Below the pieces are notes generated by a model. It saw nothing but the letters and a program-made list of their open reading frames with translations, made no database searches and had not been told where the DNA came from. A stretch of 40,142 nt of DNA. It comes from Guillardia theta CCMP2712 (lineage: Eukaryota; Cryptophyceae; Pyrenomonadales; Geminigeraceae). The translations under genes were made by a program, and so were the position numbers. Location of the stretch: assembly GCF_000315625.1 (NCBI RefSeq), contig NW_005434620.1:59556-99697 (forward strand), in the 5' to 3' direction. Of this stretch, positions 12,201-23,072 are shown one piece after another; the stretch's first letter is position 1, and each line of letters starts with the position of its first letter.

Positions 12201-15200
12201 GCAGGAGAAAGGCCTGCAACAGCATTATCAGAATTCCATATTGTGCGAGGTTGGGTCGAGAATCCAATTTCTCCTCTGGGGCTGTATGCAGCTGTTCCAA
12301 GGCCGCTGCAGCTGATGTTGAAAAGTTCATATGAAACTCTTCCAAAATCTCGGACTGTGGTAAGAGAATTGCAGACAGATTTACAAGAAATCAAAGCTAT
12401 GCTGTCAAATGAAAATGCAGTTGTGGCAGTTGAAAATGTATATTCCTTGACTGTGACAACAATGGTACTGTCTCGGTCTATTTTTGCCTTGTTGGTTACC
12501 AGTAAATGAACTCCTGCAGGTGACTTGGATTGTAAAGTAGAGTCGGACAACCAAATGGTGCCTTCTGACGCGGTGACTCCCATTCTCGTGGTGATCGTAG
12601 GCTCTTCCAAGCCAAAACTTGTGCCCAGTACAGTAACACTTATTGAACCTGTCGTAGGGACATTGGGAGTAGTAGATCCAATCACCGCACCTGAATCATA
12701 AGAAACTGCCTGGGAAATCAAACCCAAACGATTTCCAGTGGTCATCAGTAAAGTGAGCTGAAATCCCTTGCCCCTTGGAGCTTGGCAGAGGGCATTGGAC
12801 ACACTCTGCCAAAAAGTTGAGCGCGTCGCGGTTTCTCCGATACGCAACCGCCCAGTATAATCCGAACGACCGAAGTTGTTTCCAACAGCAACAACATATC
12901 CGTCTTTCGGCCCTTGACCTAAGGTGGGAGCATTAGGTCGCCCAATAAAGATTGTTGCAGTTTGGCCAGCAAGAGCCAGTGGAAAGGAATAATAAGTGTA
13001 GAAAGTCCCTGTCAATGAAGGGAAGTCGTAAGATACAATTTCGGTTATTGTATCAAATCTGAGTGCAATAGTGATTGAGATATCCCTTGTTCCCGAGATC
13101 CCTGCGCTTAATTGACACCTGACAGAGGAGTCAGACTCCCACCAGCTGCTTTCTGCTGCTGTCCCACTGCAAAGGTAAAATGTTAGCAAATCTTAGATTC
13201 CGAACACAGAAGAACAAAACTACCCGACTCTCAGTCTCGGCGAGTAATCTAGCAGACCGATGATGGAAGCGTAGAGCGAAATCAAAGTACCACCTACAAC
13301 TATTCAGCTTTCGTGCAGTGAATGGAAAATCAAAGTACCACTTGTGGGCCCATTGGCATACGAAGATCCTGAGATGTGATGTACTTCAAAGGTGAAATAC
13401 GATGAGAGAGTGCCTTTCTGAAGACCTTCTGTTACAATCAGGGATTCTCCACCTGACGAAGATCCTGGTCCAGACGGTCGATTGCACAACATAGACGTAC
13501 TAGCGATCCATCTTGAAGATTCACAGGAGCTACCCCCGATTCTCGATCGTGGAGTTGAGTCATAAGATGCGAAATTGCTACCCTGAACGAGTAAAGCTTT
13601 TGAAGAACCAGTAAAATTGGTCAAACCCTGGAACACCTGAGGTGCGTCGAAACTCCAAGACTTTGAAACACTACCAGCTCGAGAACCGATTGTAAAAACG
13701 AAAGGATGCAACGTTCTCGTTCCAGAAACTTGTTGACAGAGCAAGGTAGATTCTGAAATCCATCTCGTCATTTCACACACGCTCACGCCCACTGAAGAAA
13801 CGAGAGTGTAGTCTCTAGTACCAAAAAGACTTCCATGAAGGGAAAACCGGACACTACCTGTAGTTGGTCCATTCCCTTTGGTTGGTGCAGCACTGACAAT
13901 ATACGAGGTAAAGAGTACTGGACCAAGGTACGTGAATGCCGCACTAATGCTGCCGGAAGTCACCCCAGAAGTGACAACTGCATTCCTAGTTCCCTTGATC
14001 CCTGCTGAAGCCCTACAAGTCAAGATAGTGCTTGAAACCCATGAAGTTGACTCAGTCGAAGAGCCACCGATCCTTGACCTCTCAGTTGCAAAGTAATTCG
14101 CAAAGATGTTAGCAAAGACTGTCAAATCTAGCCCTGTCTGACCACTGATCAATACATCAGAGAGCTTCAGCGTAGTCAGCTTCAACAAAGCAATCTGATC
14201 AAATGTAAATGCATCTGTCAGGGAACCAGTTGAGACATTAGTTACAAAGCAATCGTGCACTATCGGTGCAAGAGTTCCGTTGACATCCTGAACCAAAGGA
14301 CACCATCGTCCGAGTGTTACAGAAACAGTTGCCCTATGATATATAGAAAACCCTGCTTTTCCTTGAATCGTCGTGTCACTAATCCATTTGGTAAACAGAC
14401 TGTTTGTGACACCAATGCGAGCTTGTGGACTTGCATCCAGGCGATCTCCAAAATTCTTTCCAGTGATTGTGACAGTAACTTGTTGATTGCCAGCAGCATT
14501 TCGTCTGGTTGTTCCAGAAATGACTGGAAAGTCGTAGGTGAAAACAGTCGTCAAGGTAGAAAGTCTTTGTCCCGCAGTCAATGCCACTTCTCGCCAAAGG
14601 GAAACTCCACTTACAGCCTTACACGAAATTGAAGAAACAGATATCCAATTCGTTCGAGCGCACTGCGTACTCCCAATCCGCCCCCGTTCTGAGGACAGTC
14701 CACTTGTTATGTAAGTTCCGAATAAAGTAGTGTCGTTCAAACAATTTCCTGTCTCGATGCAAAGGCCAGGGAAGCTAGGATAATTAGCTGTTTGGAGGAC
14801 ATTTAGAGAGGGAGAATCATAAAGGAGTATCTTTGAACTGGTTCCCACTTTCATACCCACTGTCAACTTAACAGAGAGTGTAATGTAGGCGCGATTTTCC
14901 CGAGAATACTTAACGTGTAATGCGGTATCACTTGACCAAATTGTGAATTCAACTGAAGTTGAGGTAAACGCTTTTGGAGAACCATCAAAACGACCCAAAT
15001 TGATGCACTTTAGATTACCCACAACTGACAATCCATCCTTTTGTACGTTACTTGGGGTTGCGTTGACTGCAAGTGGGATATCATAAGATACTGAACGAGA
15101 CACGCTTCCTCCCGCAACCATGTCACCCGCTGTCGCCACTGTCGACCGAGAGCCGAACAATCCTGCCGCGGCTCTGCAATGCAACAAAGTATTTGACAGC

Positions 15201-16093
15201 CAACTCGTCGCAGCAACAGCCGAACCTCCCATTCCTGCACTTGGAGTGAAGTCCATCTCAGAAAAATGGCTGCCAACCACAAATATGGAGCCATCATTCG
15301 GTTGGTATTGAGGAGATGGTGGCAAATTTGTATCGCCTATGACAAAATCAACTTTGAGAAATTGGACGTAGATGTGCCAAAGAACTCCTGAGGATGCAGC
15401 AGTATCATATGAATAAATTTCAGTGGTTGTTCCTACAATTGTGCTGTCGGTGACTCGAATGGAAATGGATGACTGCCTTCCACTAACACGTTTCGCAGAG
15501 ATCGATGATGAGGAAATCCATCTAGAAACCTCAAAAGCTGTACCACCCACACGTGCTTTTTCAGTCACATCTTTGACACCAATATAACTTCCGTAGATAG
15601 TCATCACAGACGTTACGGCATTATCGTGATTGACTGCCCACACAGTTTGATTGCCACTAGGATGAATAGCAGGCAAATCAAACGTAAAAGCTTCTGTGAT
15701 GGTATTCTTCGATGTTTGAATGCTAACAGTGGCTGAAAGCGTGATAGACGAACCCGCAGGAACCATTCCATGGAGATTCGTGTCCGAAGACCAGATCGTG
15801 TCCTCTGACTTTGTAACCCCGAATCGCATGCTCGGAGTAGCATCTCCTTTCCCGAATCCTATGCCAAAAATGCTTGCATATGCGGAGCCAGTAGAGGGAT
15901 AATTTGCTGAATGATTGAAGACAAAGCAATCTGACGATGGACCAGAATACAGTAGCAGGGAACGACGGGAATGAACAAAGTCCCCTATTTCGCCAGAATA
16001 ATTCTGAGCTGCATCTAAACATGCAAAGGAAAACAAAAGCGCATAAAACTTTAGCAAGGCATGGTGCGAGGAGGTAAAGTGAAACTTGGACAT
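1..16093 (-). CDS. Giant secreted IPT/TIG-like repeat protein (partial, 3' end beyond window)
   Basis: Likely a very large extracellular protein. The ATG at 16091-16093 directly follows an in-frame TAG and opens a signal peptide (hydrophobic LLKFYALLFSFACL around residues 14-27). Exons: 16093-13339, 13293-13224, 13166-7801, 7743-7445, 7399-7330, 7276-7213, 7161-7080, 7014-6884, 6837-6747, 6698-6574, 6521-6437, 6385-6269, 6213-6089, 6031-5999, 5951-5887, 5843-5776, 5721-5571, 5518-1. All junctions keep phase and total 15,215 nt with no stop, so at least 5,071 residues are encoded. About 49 repeats of 85-95 residues carry SNxPxTG, GxxFG, RxGxT and CExTxWxSDTxLxC, which resembles the E-set IPT/TIG fold (family knowledge). 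Repeats differ in whether the Cys pair is kept. No membrane segment is seen, but the C-terminus is missing. The function, adhesion or cell covering, is inferred. I am confident it is one gene and less sure of individual splice sites. Confidence 0.85.
1654..2169 (-). repeat. Exact 258-bp tandem duplication (one TIG-like repeat, two copies)
   Basis: Bases 1654-1911 and 1912-2169 are identical by eye, and the first 18 bases of the unit recur at 2170. The unit is 86 codons, so the reading frame of the giant gene is kept. It encodes TVQGQGLGLTERS, CESSVWTSDT and the usual FDT tail. Much of the unit (about 1660-1790 in copy 1) is near 65% G+C, against roughly 40% in neighbouring repeats. Confidence 0.95.
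6386..6436 (-). other. Probable intron with non-canonical GA donor
   Basis: Frame and repeat homology require removal of 51 nt here: the exon ends SNSSQ and the next begins SGSITSV. The bases after the CAG exon end are GAACAT instead of GT. The acceptor is a normal AG (AAGCAG). The length is typical for this gene. Possibilities are a mutated donor, a sequencing error or a rare GA-AG intron. An in-phase alternative donor (GTTGGG, about 6490) would delete part of the repeat. Confidence 0.5.
7015..7079 (-). other. 65-nt intron with a perfect 18-bp inverted repeat
   Basis: The GT donor is at 7079-7078 and the AG acceptor at 7016-7015. Arms 7024-7041 and 7060-7077 are perfect reverse complements, with an 18-nt loop (7042-7059). 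The arms start two bases inside the donor and take up most of the intron, so the transcript would form a hairpin bringing the splice sites together. The layout also looks like a miniature terminal-inverted-repeat element acting as an intron. Confidence 0.85.
7801..16093 (-). repeat. IPT/TIG-like repeat array, N-terminal block (exons 1-3)
   Basis: I count 28 copies of the tryptophan motif (x-T-x-W-x-S-D/S) between the signal peptide and 7801. Examples are EDTIWSSDTNL near the start, ESSWWESDSSV at the exon 2/3 join, and AESTTWVSHTSI near 8090. The array is almost all in two exons of 2,755 and 5,366 nt. A 70-nt exon (13293-13224) between them supplies the middle of the tenth repeat (G-GTLIS...RLRVG). 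Codon use is AT-rich, and the copies are clearly diverged at protein level, so most of this block is old. Confidence 0.85.
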
Positions 16094-17230
16094 CTAGGAT
16101 CCCACTTGCCGGTCAGCCCTCAGTACAGGCTCCCATCACAACCAACCTCATGGCCGAACTCCATCGCAATGCAGACGGTCAGAAGCCACCAGCTACCAGA
16201 TCTTCTCCTCGGGCCCTCAAGCAGCAAGCATGAGCAGCTGCATTGACGCCTCCCCCCTTGCCCTGCAGCAGCGTTGCTTGACTACCCGCCTCACGCGACC
16301 CCCATTCCATTGGGACCCCCTGAGCGCATTAGCCAAGTAGGGGTGTTATCCCTTGGGGGTGGTGGACCCTCCTCGAAGGGCCTTGACCGCGGCATGTGCG
16401 CCTTGCTAGTCAGGATCTACGCGGAATCATTGAATCCCAACCCGCCTCAGAGGTTCCTCAAAATTGAGTTAACTGATTATGATCCGAGGCCGTTACAACC
16501 GTTGAACCGCGGGACTTGGCGATCGGGACGACAGAGTAGAACTGAAACTCAGCATCAGACTCATCATTGCCACTGGAGTTCAACGGTTGTGACTTCCTTT
16601 GTCACCATCCTGTCAAAGTCATGACGACTCGGACGGAGCCGTCACTCATAAGTTTCACTGAGTCACGTTTAGCCTTCACGTGACGGTACCGTTTGCGGCC
16701 AAAGTTGAATGCAGACATGCGATATCAACCTTACTAACTGAGTTGTAACAAGACAGTTTTTGCTCAAGACCGAGTTTAATGCACACGAAACCAGAATTGA
16801 GGAGCCTCACATCACTGTGACATGAATGAGAAATAGCCAAGAAGTTTGGCGTCTTAGAAGTACTGATGAGGGGCTGTATTCACCAGCAACTGGTCTGGCC
16901 CCGGTCACGGCTGAGAACTGAGTGCGCCAGGTCGCCCCGGCTGCTTGTACATGTCAGTACAACGTTGAACAGTACTGATTTCTGGTTCGGAGTAGAGGTT
17001 TTCGCTGCCTATTCCTTTCTTGTAGTCTCTTGATGAGGCGGACTCGTTGATTTACCCTTTCCTCCCTAGCTGGATCTGCTTGTCCTTCCACTTAAGTAAA
17101 AGGTATGATTTTGATTGACGGCGGGAGAGCGGCTTTTATGGCTTATTATTAGCAGGATGTGTGCAAGGTAATGGGGGAGATGCGGAAGCCATGAGTGGAA
17201 CCATGAGCAGAGCAACATGTGGTTGAAGCC
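16094..17230. promoter_or_regulatory. Divergent intergenic region between the giant gene and the Sfi1-like gene
   Basis: About 1.1 kb separates the two divergent start codons, so it should hold both promoters and 5' leaders. No convincing exon is seen; the open frames at 16061-16624 have no recognisable protein character. Two perfect TGAGTCA-type cores are absent as a cluster, but TTCACTGAGTCAC occurs near 16655 and again near 33373. No clear TATA box could be assigned to either gene. Confidence 0.5.
17191..17226 (+). promoter_or_regulatory. Short upstream ORF before the Sfi1-like gene
   Basis: ATG at 17191 opens an 11-codon frame (MSGTMSRATCG) ending in TGA at 17224-17226, four bases before the main ATG. 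It arises because CCATGAGCAGAGCAACA occurs at 17201-17217 and again at 17229-17245. The 28-nt period is not a multiple of three. Whether ribosomes use it depends on the transcript start, which I cannot see. Confidence 0.45.
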
Positions 17231-20200
17231 ATGAGCAGAGCAACAGGTGAAGCCATGAATTTTCAGAGCAAGAAACACTTGTTTGAATCCTCGTCCTCGA
17301 TGTTCACCACTATGAATGATCCAAATGATCCAAAGCTGATCTTCATCTCGTTCAGACATTTCACTGGCAGTGAATTTCGCAAGACTCTGTGGAGTTGGGT
17401 TGCGATGTCCCTGGCTCTTCCCTCAAATCGAGTTCGTGTCACCAGCAGACTCTCCAGTCAAGACAATGAGAAATCGACATGGGCTGTTCTCGTCTTGCCC
17501 AGTAGAGAACGAAACAAGGTCGATCAAAGAAAAACTTGCGACCTTGCTGTTGAGTTTTTGAGCCAAGTTTTTGATCCCCAGAGTCCATTTCGGAAATGGT
17601 GTGGTGACATTGAGGTTATTGATGCGAAGATAATCGAACAAGATGAAAGCACGGATGAGGAATTTCGAAAAGCTCTGATATTGTCAAAACATCAGATGAG
17701 GTTGCTAATGTCAACTTATAATGGACTTAGGCTCTACACTTGGACGAAAGTGACAGAGGTTTGGAAGAGAAAACTTGTTGACGTTTTCCAAATCAAATCG
17801 TTCTGCATGCATCTTGTCAGCTCAAATCCTGCTGTCACCTCTCAGACAATGAGAACAGGCGTATTCTGCCAAGGCCTGTATCGGATTCTATTTGTCATAT
17901 TAACTCGTTGGAAGCAATCATATATGAGGATCAGACACATTCGAATGGCAATACAAATCTTACATTCGAACAGGGCACTCAAAGCAAAATTCTTTTGGCT
18001 CAAAGCGCTCTCCTGGGTAGTCCACCATAAGATTAAGATTTCAAAGAAAGTTACACGATCAGTTGTCAAAAGGATGGCTGCAATTCTCGCGCATGTGATT
18101 GACAGTTGGATGCTTCTTTGCCGAAGAAAACAAGTTCTTAAGAGAGCCTCATCGAGCCTCCAGTCCAAAGCTCAAATTTTACGTCGAAGTTCTACTTATG
18201 AAATTTTTGAGAGATGGAGAAAATGTCGTGCGCTCAAGAATTCCCTTTCTGTTAGCGCAATCTTATCCAAGTACACAAAACTCTTGCACATGCATAAGTA
18301 TCTCGACTCCTTGAAAATCTACACTGCATCCAATTGTTATCACCGCAAAATTGAAATGGTCGTCATTTTTAGAAAGCAGCATCGTATTCAATCCATGATG
18401 TTTAGAATATGGCTCAAAACGATCTCAGTACGGAGGGTTGTGATTTCGTTCAGATGGAAGTTGAAATTCAAACGCATGCAACTTAATTTTACTGAATGGC
18501 TATATATGATGCTTTTCTTGCGTCGCAAGAGGTCTGTTCTGGTCTTGTTTCATTCGGGAAGAACATCAAAGCTGATGGCAGCCTGCTTTGACTTGTTTCT
18601 TTCTTTGTTGAAGTTGAAAAAATGTTCCTCAAAGTTGTCCACAAGAGTTATCAAGAAAAGAAAGCTTTCTACCATGCATAAGTTGTGTGCAGTTTGTTCG
18701 AGAGAAAGGCGATGGAAGAGTTGGATTTACAAAATGTATTGTAAGACGCGTTGGAACCTGCAAGTTTCTTGCTTTCGTGCGTGGAGAAGATACTGCATTC
18801 GTTCTCGACAGAAGCGAATCAAGACCTCAGAGTTCGTGAAGAAGAATAAATATGGTTTCAAGAAATGTTATCTGGATGCATGGTCTGACTTATGCCTGCA
18901 ATTCAAACATGAAATCTCGGTTTCAAATCACTGTATAAAACTTTCGGTTTTCAATGCTTGGGCTAGACATGCTACTGCTCTGGTCTCTTTGACTACCAGA
19001 AGAGTACAGAGCATCGTGAACCTTGCTACAAGTCTTCAGATATTACAGAGACGACATATGTCAATATGGATTATGTTGTGGAGGTCGAAACGTATCGTAA
19101 GAACGACTGTCGCTGGTATCCATCGACGAGTCAAATCACACGTACTTAAAAATTGTATTTTGAGTTGGCAGGGTTCAAAAAGACGAATGTTCGATACCTG
19201 TCGGATCTTGCATGCACGAGGTCTAAAACTTAATTCTTCATTTGTTTGCAGTTGCTGTAGCACTTCCATGCAGAATAGACCGACAGCCTGCATTGAATCA
19301 CTTATTCGGGTGAAAATTCTTCATTCATCTTTCTTCCAACTTCTCCGAGAGTTCAAATTTTCGAAGCACTTATCAAACGACGCTTGTCAGCAGGGTTCAG
19401 AGATTCTTAGACATCAATATCTAACATTGATTTCACACTGGTTCTCTCTAAATCACCGCTCCAGGCAAACGAGACACTTCAAGAGCCTCATCTCACTCAA
19501 GTCCGACTTAACTAGAAGCAAAACATCTTTGCGTCAATGGTGGGAGAGAGCACAAAGATCGAGGGGAGCTCGCAAGGTGTGCAAGCAGGTACTGACGCGG
19601 ATGCGGATGCTTGGAGCCAGTCGAGCAATCAACTCGTGGCGACACCGCACAGAGGTAGCGATAAGCCTCAGGCATGTCAGCCTGCGATCTCGATCCGCGA
19701 TTTGCCGGAAGACGATGCGGTCATGGAGGGAGTGTGCGGGCGAGCTGGTCCGAATGAGGGGGGTGGCCGCCCGCATACGGTCGTGGGGACACGATCGATG
19801 CGTCGGGAAGACCTGGTTACGTTGGCAGGAGAGCATATGGGAGCAGCGAAGGTACCGGAAGGCAGCGCTACGAGTCAGAGCACGGATGGCACACATAGCA
19901 GAAGGGCGTGCGTTTTGGAGCTGGTGGGAGAGAGCACAAAGATCGAGGGGAGCTCGCAAGGTGTGCAAGCAGGTACTGACGCGGATGCGGATGCTTGGAG
20001 CCAGTCGAGCAATCAACTCGTGGCGACACCGCACAGAGGTAGCGATAAGCCTCAGGCATGTCAGCCTGCGATCTCGATCCGCGATTTGCCGGAAGACGAT
20101 GCGGTCATGGAGGGAGTGTGCGGGCGAGCTGGTCCGAATGAGGGGGGTGGCCGCCCGCATACGGTCGTGGGGACACGATCGATGCGTCGGGAAGACCTGG

Positions 20201-22823
20201 TTACGTTGGCAGGAGAGCATATGGGAGCAGCGAAGGTACCGGAAGGCAGCGCTACGAGTCAGAGCACGGATGGCACACATAGCAGAAGGGCGTGCGCTCA
20301 ATTCATGGAAGGATGCTGTATTTCTTGGGCAGCATGGAAGAGCTTCAAGGGATTGTTTCCGAAAATCGTCGGATTTGAAAGTTTTGTCAGGAGTATTTCT
20401 GAGATGGTTTGATTTGCATTTGACACAATGGAGAATTTCAAGGAGCAAAGCTGCAATATTTTCAAATATCTTCTCACATTCTATGACATTGTTTTGTGTT
20501 TGGAAGGAAGTGTCCATTTCCCGCAGCTTCTTGAGAAAGAGAGTCCAGCAAGTATGGCAGCGAAAGTATTATTTGTTGTTAGAACGTTGTGTTAAAACAT
20601 GGAAGTGGTTTCTTGACAGCTCAAAGGATATTGACATATCCTGTCAGGAAATGGTGAGCAAACATGTTGAGCAATACATCTTGTCTATCTGTCTGGAATG
20701 GTATCATCATACGTATATCTGTAATAGACGACGCAGAGCGTACATCCAATTGATCAGGCTGATTCAGGACATTTCTAAATCACAGCGTTTCTTTTGTTGG
20801 AAAGGGTTCAGTCGACGAAGACTGGATTTATTTTGGATTGAACAGCATGCTTCAAAAATACAGGGCAACAGAACAGCTCGAGCAAAGCTAAAATGCTGGA
20901 AAGTTCTTCTTTTTGCGAGAGAAGCGCAATCAAAACTCTGGATAAAACTGGTTCCAAATTGTGTCAGGCGCTGTAGGTTTGCATGGTTCATCTTATGGAA
21001 ATCCCTATCACGCCATGGTCGATTTCATTTGACTCAACAATTGATTTTACACAACAGTATCATTCGAAGGAATCTCAGCAGAAAATTATTGTCGTGGAAT
21101 ATTACAACAAGTAAAGCAAAGATTCGAAAAAGAATTTTGCTTCATTTTCTTTCTCGGAGAAAATGCTTTTGTTTATTGTATTATTTCTCCTTCTGGATGT
21201 CAAGAAAGAGGCAAATATTTTCGATTCTCAAGAACGGATCATCTCTGTACTGGAGAGCAATACAAAAGCATCTGCGAAATGCTTTTGCAGCATGGAATAC
21301 ATCGAAGAATCGAGTAAAGCATACTCAATTAGTGCAGAATCGTCTCAGCTCAAGTTACAAAAGGCGGTTAAAAATCATTGTCCTCCGTCGTTGGAGGGAG
21401 CATTATCAGGTGAGAAGAAAATTGGCGCTATTTGTAAATGGTATGCAATCAAGAGCATCGCTCAATTCAGAGTATGCAGTATTTCAGAAATGGTGGAAGT
21501 ATGTGGTTCCTAGCTCTGAATCTCAAGAGAAGCAAATTGTCTTTTCAGCATTAGGAGTACATAGGGCCAGTGTGAGGATTTTTGGTGCTTGGGTCCATCG
21601 TACAGTCAGCATCCGGAGGCTTGAGTGGCAGATCGATGAACAAACATTTCAGCTTTCCTTCTTTTTGCTCAAGAAAATCATGCTGAGCTGGAAGATATGG
21701 TCCGATATTCATAGTCTCTTCCTCAAGTCTCACACGTTGCTTTCTGTGAGACAACAAAAATTGTATTACAAACAAATGATTTTTTACCTCTGGAAGGAAT
21801 TCTGCAGATTCTATCAGAGCCTCTCAAGATTTGCTGATATACTTTTGCATGCGAAGACCAAGATTTACAATGTTTGGACTTTGAGTGATTGGTTTATAGG
21901 CCATGCTATCTTGAAGCATGGCAATCTCAAGCAGCTCAGATTCGAGAGGCAAGCGACGACGGCCCAGCCCATGGAGAAACTTCTTCCCGAGGACCTTGGA
22001 TCGGGTTCTGGCTCATGCTTGCAGTTGAGCACCTCAGGTCCATCTATCTCGAGCGTCTTGTTGTCAAAGGTTGAAACACCGCGAGCAGAGATCGATTTGA
22101 TCCCAAGAACTGCAGCCGTTGAGAAAGTTCTGAAGTTTGTTTATGACCACGATGAGGACTGCTGGAGAAGTTTCGAGCAGCACGTTCTCTTTGCGAGCAG
22201 ACCTTTGACAAGGGATAAGAGATATGAGTCATACATGACATGGGAAGTGAACCATGATTTCACGCTGGATGATTCAATTTTCATCTCCAAGTGGCCCATC
22301 CCCAGGGCGTCTAAATCAGGTTCGGCTCATTCGGATTCGCCTTTCAATCGCGCTATCATGCAGGCAATTACATGCTTTAGTATCAGAGGGATGCTGACTT
22401 CGATGTACAGGTGCTGGCATCAGACTACGCGAACATGTTACACCTGCAAGGGGTGGAACCTAAGCTGGAGTTCTTGCAGATGGGGGTCTTGAAGCTGGTC
22501 GATCGCGATGGCCTCTTGATCAATTACGAGCAGTTCGTACCCAACCTGATGGAGGAGAGTGGAGACCCTGACTCACGTCATGTGAGCGACGTGATCGAAG
22601 CATTCATGCATTTCACTTGGAAAGCAAGTAACCGACGATTCTTGGTCTCGAGCGTAAAGCGAGCTGGAAAATATCTCATTTGTTGGAGCATTCAATCTGT
22701 AGAAAATTTGGAATTCGGAGCAGGTAACTGAAATCTTCCATGAGTTCGAATCTTTGAATCTGATGTACAGGAGATAAAGGACTTTCTGCGATCAGGTTCC
22801 TTGTTCTTGTGTATGCTATTTGA
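17231..22823 (+). CDS. Sfi1-like centrin-binding repeat protein with EF-hand-like C-terminus
   Basis: Modelled as 1,832 residues: exons 17231-22363, 22411-22723, 22771-22823. Phases close (5,499 nt). Upstream of the chosen ATG the frame is closed by TGA. Residues about 25-120 form a small alpha/beta-looking domain (SEFRKTLWSWVAMSLALP, RVRVTSRL). Then about 1,500 residues of basic helical repeats follow, with Trp or Phe-x-x-Trp every 30-35 residues (FERWRKC, CFRAWRRYC, YLDAWSDL, VFNAWARH). This is the pattern of Sfi1 repeats, which bind centrins at spindle poles and basal bodies (family knowledge). After a GC-AG intron, the C-terminal exon has an EF-hand-like loop, KLVDRDGLLINYEQF, lacking the first acidic ligand. 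A basal-body or cytoskeletal scaffold role is inferred. The last 17 codons depend on an intron call at 22724-22770; without it the frame stops at 22731. Confidence 0.8.
19541..20300 (+). repeat. Exact 384-bp tandem duplication inside the Sfi1-like gene
   Basis: The segment starting TGGGAGAGAGCACAAAG at 19541 recurs at 19925. The copies look identical up to about 20298, where copy 2 diverges. The period is 384 nt = 128 codons, so frame is kept. Each unit holds about four Sfi1-type repeats (WWERAQRSRG, SWRHRTEV, SWRECAGELV, WLRWQESIWEQ). It is near 63% G+C, against about 35% in sampled flanking coding sequence, and much richer in Arg and Gly codons. Confidence 0.95.
22364..22410 (+). other. GC-AG intron in the Sfi1-like gene
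   Basis: The long frame otherwise runs into an unrelated 40-residue tail. Removing 47 nt from GCAATT (after ATGCAG) to GTACAG keeps phase 0 and joins the repeat region to the EF-hand-like exon at 22411. The length matches other introns here. A longer GT-AG alternative starting near 22290 is possible but would be atypically long. Confidence 0.65.
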
Positions 22824-23072
22824 TTTGACCTGACTGTGTTTGAAGGGATTTCTTTGAAATGCACAAGTGCAACAAAATCTGCGACCAGTTGCACCTTGAA
22901 AGTTGCAAGTTGACTATGCAAGGCAACGGTCTGAGTCCTTGTTGATGTTGACCTCGTAAATGATCATGTACGTACTGGGAGACTGAAGCTAATCATATGA
23001 AGTAAAAATGAGAAGTGAATGAGGATTGAAATCTGTCTTCCACTGGTTCTCAACCATTGTTTCCCTCGAGGA

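Noticed and set aside
7790-13189. The 5.4-kb minus-strand ORF as an independent gene
   Set aside because: Its apparent start is a TTG inside an intron. A 70-nt exon and two introns join it exactly to the ORF ending at 13304, completing a broken repeat.
16274-16624. 116-residue plus-strand ORF in the divergent spacer
   Set aside because: Amino-acid composition is not protein-like, there is no splice context, and it lies where both promoters must be.
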